A stretch of 64,000 nt of DNA from Melitaea cinxia (lineage: Eukaryota; Arthropoda; Insecta; Lepidoptera; Nymphalidae), in assembly GCF_905220565.1 (NCBI RefSeq), contig NC_059419.1, positions 2,356,001 through 2,420,000 of the forward strand. The letters are read 5' to 3'. The notes under the pieces are model-generated. The model did no database searches. It was not told the origin of the DNA and saw nothing but the letters and a program-made list of their open reading frames with translations. A program made the translations under genes and the position numbers. Positions within the stretch are counted from its first letter, which is position 1; each line of letters opens with the position of its first letter. Positions 50,628 to 61,500 of this stretch are shown in pieces.

Positions 50628-52819
50628 GGAACATACAAAAAATAAATTAGCCGTATTGGTCGAGCCCATCTTTAATTATGCGCTTAACAACATTCATTTT
50701 TATTTATATAGATAGATAAGCATAAACCAAAGCTAGGTGAGTATCCAGTGGCGTATTTTAAGATTCAGCGCCGCGAGCCATTTTAATTTGCCACCCCATA
50801 GATTAAGGAACAAAAGCAAATACAGCGTATTTATTAGGGATATGACATTTCGGAAAATAGTCCATTAATAACTTTATCTATTGATTTTGTAAAATGTTTC
50901 GGCTGACCTTTTTTAGGCCGTCCGTTCCATAAAAAAATCGACTAAAGGGAACTTATATTTCGGCTAACCTTTTTTTAGGTGCCTTTGTTTACAATCGATT
51001 ATTTTTTCACATTCAAAATACGTATGCGCCATCCCTCGCATAATGCCGCCCGGGGCCATGGCCCTTTTGGCCCTAGAGTAAACGCCCGTGTAAATACTTG
51101 CTGGACCAAAAGACCTTCATTGGAAACGTGGAAAAAGGACTAAAAAAATAGCAGGAAAAGTAAAGTATAGGTAAGAGAGACCAAAATCACTAAATAAAAA
51201 TAAATTTCAAAAACTATTTCATGCCTGTTTTCATATATATTACTTTATTGAACTTAAAAAAAGAAACAAGTAAAAATCATATTTACTAAGAAAGTTGGCA
51301 AAAGCGAACTAATCTCTATAATAGATCTCTACCAGTCTACCCATAGTGGTGAGAATTGATGTTACCGCGGAATACAGTCGTGCAAAAGTGATTATTAATA
51401 ATTATTTCATCGTGTAATGGAACATGTAATACATCGATCAAACATTATATATAGTAGCGGTAACATAGAGCTAGATAATCAAATAATAGCATAAAAAATT
51501 AAAATAATAAAAATACTTTTTTTTATATCACTAGGTCGGCAAACAAGCGTACGGCTCACCTGATGGTAAGCGATTACCGTAGCCTATAGACGCCTGCAAC
51601 ACAAGAAGCATCGCAAGCACGTTGCCGACCCAATCCCCCCCCCCCCCAGGAGCTCTGGTCACATTACTCACCAACAGGAACACAATACTGTTTGAAAACA
51701 GTATTATAACTACTGTTCAACTACTATATATTGTTCAAAAAGTTCAATATGTAAGCTAAAGTACAAACAATAGCAAAGTCATATTATATAATTCATTATA
51801 TAATTCACTACCAAATAATTTAATGACATAATTAATTCTACACACTGGATTAAAGTATGAGATAATCCACACTTAATATGCTAAGGCACAACCAATACAT
51901 ATTCTTATTGTTTCTTCGGAATGTCATACTAAATGTATTGGTGAAGGTCGCGACGTGTTTTGAAAACTGAGCAACTGATAAACGATCTAAGGTACTTTGT
52001 AAAATATTTCGTGATTAACGTTGAAGGAAAAGAATGTTAGAAAACATGCAAATCTTGGACGCAAAAAAAGTATATAGCGAAGAGTGACATTTTTCTTTGA
52101 TATAAAGAATTGTAAATAAATTGTATAAATAAAGATAAACTGCCAGATGTGGGTACTGCTAAATACAAAACTAACGAACGGCTTCTCTTTTTTTTCTTCT
52201 AACTTTCTAATACTTTGTAGATGGTTTTTACGCATCGAAAATTTAAGAAAATGCGAAGTAAGGTGAAATTTTTGGTGAATATTTCAGTAAACGTATTATA
52301 TACTTTATTGCACTTAAGAACAGAATATACAGAAAATTACATATATAGTTGATGGCAAAGGTGGACTTATCCCTAGAAGAGATCTCTTCCAGTCAACCAA
52401 TGGTCATGAGAGAGAGTGTCATATAGCGGGGGACACAGTGCAAGAAATAACAATATTGAGAAAATAGTTGAATAACTGTAATGTATTACAAACTTATAAG
52501 TATAAATACATACACACAGACACGTAATGATTATTTAAGCTTCGCGCATTTTACAGCAAAGATAGGACAACGTCTGTCGAGTCTGCTAGAAATAAATAAA
52601 TTGACGCTTCACACTCAAAGTATGATAACATTCTTGTATCCGGAAACATACACAAGAGAAAAAACACTCAGGCAAAGAAAGAGATCTGTAAGGCCTATAT
52701 AAAAATATTGTCATGTGCAACAATCAGATCCCAAGACATCTGCGTCAAGTCGTCATCTTAAAGGTAATGATACTCTGGCGATGAAAATTTATGCGACATA
52801 ATCAATATTTATATCTATT

Positions 52820-52960
52820 TATCATCATCATCATCATCATCATTCCAGCCTATTGCAGTTCACTGCTGGACATAGACCTCCACAAGTTCGCGCCAAAAAT
52901 GCATGAACTCATGTGTGTTGCCCATAGTCACCACGCTGGGCAGGCGGGTTGGTGACCGAT
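52820..52960 (-). mobile_element. LINE-derived fragment
   Basis: A (CAT)n tail, the LINE 3' end, the bridge and the first part of the 5' region, ending near GGTTGGTGACCG. Confidence 0.65.
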
Positions 52961-53310
52961 CTATTAGAAGTGCAAAACTAAATCATTTTTTCCATGTATT
53001 TCCTAATATAATTGTACGTGTAGACTTGATTGGATGATTGGCACTGTAAGTTAAAAGCTTTAATTCATAACGCCATTTTTCTGTGAGTTGACAGATAGCT
53101 TGTAAAATACTCATATAAATACTATTTTGAGAGCAATATAACCCGTGACTATCGGCGTTAATAGAACTTTCGTACCACTACCGTTTTACTAAAACGACAG
53201 TCATAATATCTTGTGAAACCGAAAATAATAGAAGCAGAAACATGATATTTGACCAGGTGTTTTTCATCACAGACAAAAATATTATTTCAATGAAAGTGAA
53301 ATGACAACCA

Positions 53311-53432
53311 ACGGTCACCAACTCGCCTGCCCAGCGTGGTGAAAAAACACACGAGTTCGCGCTATTTTTTGGCGCCAACTTGGGGAAACCTATATCCAGC
53401 AGTAGACTGTGATAGGCTGAAGATGATGATGA
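53311..53432 (+). mobile_element. LINE-derived fragment
   Basis: Short degraded copy from GGTCACCAACTCGCCTGCCC to the LINE tail and an ATG repeat. An open frame on the other strand is only a shadow of it. Confidence 0.6.
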
Positions 53433-55256
53433 AAGTGAAATGAAAGATTGTCTAGGATAAAAAATATATGTGACTTGAAATTTAGTATTTGACTTTGTTC
53501 TAATCTCCTAGAAGCACTGTACTGAGCTTTGGCATAAGAAGCATTTTGTCCTAGCTCATAGAATGGCTTAAAATAATGCTAAGTATCATTTACCAATTAT
53601 TCTAGACTTTGAGCGTGATATACTAACTGTCAATGAACAGAAATACAGATTTATAAAACTAAAAAAAAAATCTCTGCCTAAAATTATTTCTAACTACATG
53701 TGACATGTGACGTTTAGATAATTGTTACGTTTTTTGATATCTGCCACTTCTCTATGCGATTAATTCAATTTTTCATCCCGTACTTTTACAAAGTATCCTT
53801 CTTTAAGAACCCTTAACAATGTAAAGAAAAACCGAAATAAAACAATTGTGTTTGCTCGCAAACGAAAAATCCTGACTTTAATTTACATCAACTCAAAACG
53901 ACTTATCACATCTCATCCAAATGTGAATGTGACAACACGAGAAGTACCAGCTTTCGAATAAAAAAAAAGAATCACCAAAACTTGTACACTTAGTAAAAAG
54001 TTATGAGATATGGAACATAAAAAGTACACTGGAATTGAGAACCTCCTTCTTGTTCTTAAATCGATAAATTAACCGTTAATCGAATTGGTCTACTTGTTCT
54101 CGCGTTTCGCGCTTAGTAACACACTTAGCGATTAATTTTTATTTAGATAGACAAAGCGTTGGTGCTTTATAGATTTGTGGCCATCACGTTATTGTGTCAA
54201 ATAATTTTGCAACACATCAAGGCGAGCGGGATTACATCATCCGCATGAAGATATTATTAAATCAAACAATTACATAGAAACGCTAAAATCCGAAAAAGGT
54301 GTTAACGCCTTCGACATGAGTTAAGATATTCGTGTGAGTGTAAGCGATTTTATATAAGTGTATTTGAAATAAGCGATTCTTGAATAGGCTTTAGTTATTT
54401 TGAAGCAAAGATTCTTTAATATCGAAATCAATATTAAGATATTGCTATGTTAAATAAATTAAGAAAATATTAAAAAAATATGCTTTTATTTATTATTAAA
54501 ATTACTACAAAAATCTTTAAAAGATCGAAGTGAGTGCAAGCTATTTTGTATAATAAGATTTGAAATAACCGAAACAAACAATATTTCAGTTGTTTTTTTT
54601 TTTAAATATAAGCGAAGGAAAAAAACACGTTGCACAAAATTAGTTTTTTTATAAATATAAATATTTTTATTTTAATAAAAAACGCTTTTTGTTGAACTTA
54701 ATCCTTAAATGCTGTCACATATTATATTGGTTCGTATTTAGCATTGTTAGGTTATGTAATGTGCGAGTAGAAATTTTTAGTAATAACTTTTTTTTTCACA
54801 AAAAATATTTTTGTTTGATTGATTCAACTTTTAAAATCCCACTACTGGGCATAGACATGTTTCTCTACATAAGAAAAGGATCGCATCTTAATTTGAGTAA
54901 CTATTGCCAACCGGAATCGACAGAATACGTGTGTAAAACAAGTAAAGCCTTTGGTCTCGGTTGTTATCATAGACACCTAACAGCTATCATTACTGATGGT
55001 CGGAAATTATCACCTAACACTAGAGCAAAGTTGTGCTTTAAGCTCCGAAACTTATCGTAGATGGAGAAATAGGACTATGCCAAGCTATTGGATGCTACAG
55101 GTTAAATCATCAGGCGCACTTTAGTTAAAAAGATTGGGGTAAGTATAGGGTTAATATGGATAGTGGATAGACTAATAAATTTGAAAGTCTAAAAAGATAT
55201 ATATTAAGAACTGATTGGTCAATTAAGGTTTAAGCTTGTTTATTTGACTTTGAATG

Positions 55257-55484
55257 ACTAGCCCGTTGGCGCAATTTGTTGTGCTTTGTATTCCGCGGGT
55301 TCCGTGTTCGATTCCCGCCTAAGTCTGGGTGTAATATTTGTATTTATATATGTATTATTTGTATGTATATTTAAAAAAAATAGTTCTAACAGTCGGATGT
55401 TACCTGTAACACAAGCATTAAGTTTCTTATCATAGAAACAGACGCCCGTGTGTGTATGTTATAAGATATTTATTTATTTATTTA
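55257..55484 (+). mobile_element. tRNA-derived SINE
   Basis: GACTAGCCCGTTGGCGCAA (box A), GTGTTCGATTCCCGCC (box B), then AAGTCTGGGTGTAATATTTG. It ends in TTTA repeats. Best-preserved member of this family in the window. Confidence 0.65.
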
Positions 55485-55579
55485 TGGAAAAGTGACCTAA
55501 GCAGCGGATAATTGATCTGTTTGTGTAACTAAATGATTACTCGTATAGTTCAGTACTTCATTTTTTTATTAAGAAACGG

Positions 55580-56140
55580 CACAACGGGATATACCCTGCT
55601 CAAAATCTGGAGCAGTCCGACTGGGAAAGTACATCGACTTATAACTGAGGTAGGGCACAGCAGGAATTTCCTGCTCAAAATATGGAGCAGCCCGACTGGG
55701 GTAGTACCTCGACCTTACAGAAGATCACAGCAAAATAATACTGCTTTCAAGCAGTATTGTGTTCCTGTTGGTGAGTAAGGTGACCAGAGCTCTTCTGGGG
55801 GGGATTGGGGATTGGGTCGGCAACGCGCTTGCGATGCTTCTGGTGTTGCAGGCGTCTATATGCTACGGTAATCTCTTACCATCAGGTGAGCCGCTTACCA
55901 TCAGGTGGGTACGCTTGTTTGCCGACCTAGTGATATAAAAAAAATATCGACCTTACTGATCACAGCTAGATAATACGGCTTTCAAACAGTTTTGTGTTTC
56001 TGTTGTGAGTTAGACAGAACTCCTGGGGAGGGTCGGGGTTAGTATCGGCAACGCGTTGCAATGCTTCTGGTTTTGCAAGCGTCTATAGGTAGTGTAACCG
56101 CTTACCATTGACTGAAGGTGGCTGTGGTGTTTGCGACGTG
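55580..56140 (+). repeat. Two GTCGGCAA repeats in tandem
   Basis: A near-complete copy (to about 55940) is followed directly by a truncated second copy in the same orientation. The first has a short internal duplication around CTTACCATCAGGTGAG. Confidence 0.6.
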
Positions 56141-56557
56141 TAAAAAAATCGCGCCCAAAGGTTTGGAAGAAATCACTCATCAGTGATAAGATCACCTTTG
56201 TACATCTTTGTTTTTGTCTGTTTGTACTGTTTGTTTGAATCTTTGCGTACAATAAAGTATAAATTATTTTTATTAATTAAGTAAAAGATAATTTGATATA
56301 GGAATTTTTTATAAGAAATAACACACGATAATTTTCATTTACTATTTAATGAAATAAATAAATTTATAACTAATTTTACACAACAATAGTCTTTGGCACA
56401 AACCAACACCAATATTAATACAAATACAGCTCTGGTTTATTTCGATATGTTTTAGATACCTTTATATATTACGCAATAAAGCAAAACAACTTATAGAATA
56501 ATACCGTTTTATATATATTTAAATACAATATTAATGATAAAATTATTACAAGTTTGA

Positions 56558-56840
56558 GGGCCTGTTTCACTGGTAGCCGTTAACGAGATTTGATTGATGT
56601 CAGTGTTGATTGGATGGAAATAGAATGGAAAAGTTTACGACATATCAAATACCTTTTACACCGTTGAATTTTAAACATTTGAATTATATTTATGGCATAT
56701 TATTCGCAATTGTGAATTTAAAGTTGTAGTTTAATTGAGGCAAAACCTGTCTTAATATATATAATATTTCACGTCATGCTGTTGAAATTTATTCATAGCT
56801 TATGTGCAGGATGTTTAACCGCAACCGGTGGAACAGGGCC
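56558..56840. mobile_element. MITE with GGGCCTGTT inverted termini
   Basis: 283 bp. The left end GGGCCTGTTTCACTGGT pairs imperfectly with the right end ACCGGTGGAACAGGGCC. The interior is AT-rich without coding. Termini resemble PIF/Harbinger-type elements. The flanks show no clear duplication, so it is old. Confidence 0.55.
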
Positions 56841-58415
56841 TTAAACTGTGTATTTTGGCTTTATGGTATTTTTACAAATTATTTTGGCATTATTTTTAGT
56901 ACATAAATACACAGATACATATTTTGCATTGATAGTACAATATTATTTTTACTAGTACACACTGCTAATCTAATCAAAGTACATTTTCATGTAACTTAAT
57001 AAATTTAATATTATTCCTAGTTTTAAAGTATATGGAAGCACAATATTGAGTTACATAGCGAACGACTATAATATGTTGTTCTATTAGGAATGATGCGTGA
57101 AATTATTTAACGAAATAAATAGTATATGTATATATGTATAGAGATACAGCGATTACATAAGACATGAGTATATTAAATCTTAAACGCAAATTTGGCAACG
57201 ATTCATAGGTATATAGGTTAAATATTTTTTTTCTTAGTAACATTTGTTTTAAATAGTTCCTATACGACTTAAAGGTCTACTAAAATTTTACTAACATCGA
57301 TATTATTAAAATTGACATTAAATAGACATCAATAGATTTTTAAAAACATGTTTGAACACGATTAGCTTTTGGGAATCCACACATTCCACTACACATCATT
57401 TATGTATAGAGTTATATAAATATATAGAGAGAGTTACAGCTAGTAAATATGTGATAAAAAATATTTTGTAAATAAATAACTTAATTTAGGCCCAATATAT
57501 TGTGATATTTCTTATAAAAATCTACAGTATATGATAAAAAATGTATCAATTGAGAAAATTTATATTGGTTCTATTATGTATATGAATTTCGTTACGATTT
57601 GTTTGAAAACTTTTTGGTCACGGTAAAACGCAGTTCTTTATATTTTCATATTTTAAATCGATTTTAATAAATTATTACTAAAAGTTAACTAAAACTCTCT
57701 ACGCATATAATTCTATTAAAGCTGAACCAAAAAAAAAATTAACGATCAGTCTAAATTAGACTCCTATTAACGATAAACAACAATACACATGTTACATGCA
57801 CATGCTTTTGATTATACAGCACTCATTGTAAACGTTACAGTAGATCTGAAAGCTAATCTAAAAACACACATGTCACCGCGTCTCGTTGCGTTTTACACAA
57901 AAATATTTCTAATCTAAACATTATAGTCATCATCTTACGCCTAAGTCCTCATAGGACTAACATTAAATCATATAAACAAACGCGCAAATAGAGCAAATAC
58001 GTATAGCCACTCGATCAATTTTAACTTCGCTAATGATTGACATATAACCCATTACATGTTAAACAAAATTTAATTATACATTTAGTATTACATAAAGCAT
58101 TGACTACATGGAAGACAATAAGATAATATTATCCTAAAATTAAATAAATCAAAAACTCCAAAAAAATATAGCGTAACGTACAAACATACATGAACGCATC
58201 GCGACGCACCAAAATAATCTAAAGTCAAAAAAATTGTTGAGACTTAAACGCTTAAACGAACACACGACTTAGAGCTAACAACGAAGTTATTTTGATAAAA
58301 CTAAATAAAAATAACGTTAGACTAATGATTAAATATCGCTAAGCTAAACTATGTAGGTAATATGGCACAAAATTTTGATAATATTAAAATTGTGCGTGAC
58401 ATATAACAATATATT

Positions 58416-58421
58416 TTTATT
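58416..58421 (-). terminator. Polyadenylation signal downstream of the SLC6 stop codon
   Basis: AATAAA on the minus strand, 83 nt past the stop codon, in AT-rich sequence. It is the nearest canonical signal. Further AATAAA copies lie to the left, so a longer 3' untranslated region is also possible. Confidence 0.45.
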
Positions 58422-58503
58422 GAAGTACTCTCAGAATAATGTATAGAGTTGAATACTTACGCTGTCGAATCTCTAACCGACTGAGATCGAAGGTGTAATG
58501 AGT

Positions 58504-58596
58504 TTAAGCGGTTCCGTGCTTCGCTTGTTCCTCAGCTTGCATCTTAGTGCGAAGTGACGGGACGTCTTCCGGGATGCGGACGATTGTGTGGAATTT
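58504..58596 (-). CDS. SLC6 transporter last exon: cytoplasmic C-terminus and stop
   Basis: 93 nt, acceptor ATTTCAG. K-F-H-T-I-V-R-I-P-E-D-V-P-S-L-R-T-K-M and a charged tail ending H-G-T-A, then TAA at 58504-58506. Phase 0 joins directly to the exon at 59864-60031. Confidence 0.85.
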   Translation of the reverse strand, partial: KFHTIVRIPEDVPSLRTKMQAEEQAKHGTA

Positions 58597-61500
58597 CTGA
58601 AATATATAAAGTTTTTATATGTATTGAATATTTTATAAATTTTTTTTTAAACGTACTATGAATAAGACAAAACAATCTGAACTACTTTACTTAGATAGAT
58701 TAGAAGATACTTTTAACTAAATCATACGATTTGATAGAAAGTTTATGAAAAAAGTAGATGAATTTATTTTGATGTACTAAAAATTTATAAATAATCTAAA
58801 AAAAGTTTTAAAAGGCTTTTCGTGTTTTTTTTGTATAAGGTTATTTAAAATTTTAATATTATAAAATGAAGTACGAGGAAGACTCGTGCACGAATACAAA
58901 GACTAGACTACTAGAGATACTATCTCTTAGCAGACAAACGAAGGAGCAGTTGTTTTGTTTATACCTATAACTGAGGTAGGGCACAGCAGGAATTTCTTGC
59001 TCAAAATATGGAGCAGCCCGACTGGGGTAGTACCTCGACCTTACAGAAGACCACAGCTAAATAATACTGTTTTCAAGCAGTATTGTGTTCCTGTTGGTGA
59101 GTAAGGTGACCAGAGCTCCTGGGGGATTGGGGGTTGGGTCGGCAACGCGCTTGAGATGCTTCTGGTGTTGCAGACGTCTAAGGCTACGGTAATCGCTTAC
59201 CATCAGGTGAGCCGTACGCTTGTTTGCCGAATTAGTGATATAAAAAAAAAAATACCACCACCTGACGGTAAGGACATTTGCAAAACCAAAAAAATCAAAA
59301 GGCTGGACCCTATCCCCACTGTTAGCGTAGCCCATTTCCAGAAGCTGTGTCAATCTTTTTCACTAAATTATAACAATGCCACTTGAGATCAGTACTATTT
59401 GTCTGTGATCTTCTATAAGGTTGAAGTACTGAAGTAGGGTTGCTTGAGATTTTGAGCAAAATACAATAATCATACTCAGAAGTTACATGGCAAAAGTTTT
59501 TCGTTGGTTGTATATTGTTTGTTGGATCTTCTGTAAATTTGACGTGCTTTTCCAGTCGGACTGCACCTGACTTCGAGCCATATATTTCCCTTTTTACCCT
59601 GTTTCAATAAAATATTACAAACTTACTCAGGAGTCATAATAAAAAGGCTTCATTAGACATATTTAGTTACAGAACCATCAAACTAACCTCCATATTGGTT
59701 CCGAGGGTTCTTGTGAGGGTAGGTGGCTGTGTTTGATTACATAACTCTGAAAAATAACCTTGCTTGGCCGCCTATTGCAACTGATGCAACTGTGTTACTT
59801 TCAAATGTAATTCTGTATTCTGTCAATTATGTATTGGTGTGCAAAAAATAAAAAAAAGCTGACCTCCATGTTGGTCCCGGGGGTGACCCGCCACAGGTAC
59901 AGCATGTACCCGGGGATGCAGAGCATGGAGGACAGCGCGGTGAACCAGCCGAAGGCGTGCGACCACCACGGGTACTCGTAGCTCATGTACTTGATGGGCT
60001 TCCACTGCACCAGGTTGAAGATGAACACGCTCTGCGGATAGGGAATACCAAGTATGACTACTACTGGTATTAGTATACCATCATACTTTATCAAAATTTA
60101 TAAATGTACTATATCATATCGTAGTTCGATTGCCACTCGGGATGTATATTTGTTGTCTGGTTGTCATTCCTTGTAGATCTACCTGCCATGCCTCGGAGAG
60201 AACGTTAGTAATCGACCCCAGTTGTAATCACATACACTTGATAGTCTTAGTAGGTTACTCTTAGTAGGGAATATATCCATCAACCTGCAGTAGAGCAACG
60301 TGGAGAATTAAACACCGATTTTTTTCCTACATGGAGAAAGAAGCCTATGAACAATGAGATGCCATAAAAGAAAAGCTATATTTTTTTCTATTCAGACAAA
60401 TTCTTAACTTGTGTGACTGGGATAATGGACGAATTTTATTGTTCCATGATGTATACGATTAAGAATAAAATATTTTAGTAATTAATATCCGGCGGCCCGT
60501 TGGTAAACTTGTCGTGTTCTGTCCAAATATTTCAATATTGTAATAAACTTAAAAATTACATTCATAGAATAATTAATAATTTTATAATTTCACTGAATTT
60601 TTAAAATATTTCGGTAACTAACAATATTATTAATATTAATAAAATATAATAATGCATTAAATACATATTAATTTGTTCATCATGTTTTTAAACTACTTAC
60701 AATACAGATAGCGGGAGTGAATCCAACCCAGCAAAACTTCCACCAGATAGTTGGGTAGTATCCGATCATTTCTTTAATTCCATCATAGAAGCGGTTCACG
60801 CCAAACGCCCAGGAGATGGAGACGCATTCGAAGAAAATGAGGAACAATAAGCAGAAACCGGATACAGCATAGGAGTCCAAGATTTGGAACACGTACATAC
60901 CACCCTAGAAGAAATTACTAATTAATGAAATTGAACCACAAGATCTAAGAAAAAATAAATGAGACTGTTAACAAATCACATTATATTGAGTGAAGTAACA
61001 TATAATATAAAATTTGTATTGATAAAATCAAACTGTTTTTTAAATATTAGATTTCTTAATCGACTTACAAGTTGCATGCTGTATCTAAATTCAACAACAA
61101 ATGTTTGCATATAATTGTCATAATGGCACATCATTCAGCTCTTAAACGATTACAGAACTAAATGACTTATTATTCATTATTACTTTCTTTACAATTATCC
61201 TACGCTCTGGTTGATGTTCGTTAGATTCACATTCGATATCTATCATAATTTGTTTTCTATATTGTGTCCTAAACCCAAACCGAAAGTTTATCTAGAAGAT
61301 ATCTCCATTCTAGCATAATTGCAACGAAGTGAAATATACAAAGTAAGGTTAACCTTACTTTGTATATTTCACTTCGTTTGCTACTTTTTTTTTCGTTCAA
61401 TGGTATCAAATAAAAAGTAATATTCTTATTTCTACTTTCTAAAATTTACCTCAGAAATACAAGAAAGTCCGACCAGGTAAGATATAACGCAAGTAATAGC

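Larger units (their letters stand above)
36850..58400. other. Intergenic region between the two genes
   Basis: No credible exon was found. Listed repeats account for much of it. Stretches with nothing I recognise: 37720-38000, 39430-40370, 42500-43450, 43650-44210, 47140-47580, 48140-50120 (includes a TATG-rich microsatellite near 49260-49360), 53440-53840, 54160-54830 and 56850-58400. The last may be part of the SLC6 3' untranslated region. Confidence 0.5.

Noticed and set aside
51987..52235. 82-codon minus-strand frame
   Set aside because: Low-complexity Phe/Lys-rich sequence in AT-rich intergenic DNA next to LINE-end repeats.
61081..61320. Searched for an extra SLC6 exon in this intron
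   Set aside because: The phases of the flanking exons join directly, and the sequence looks like LINE 3' end remnants.
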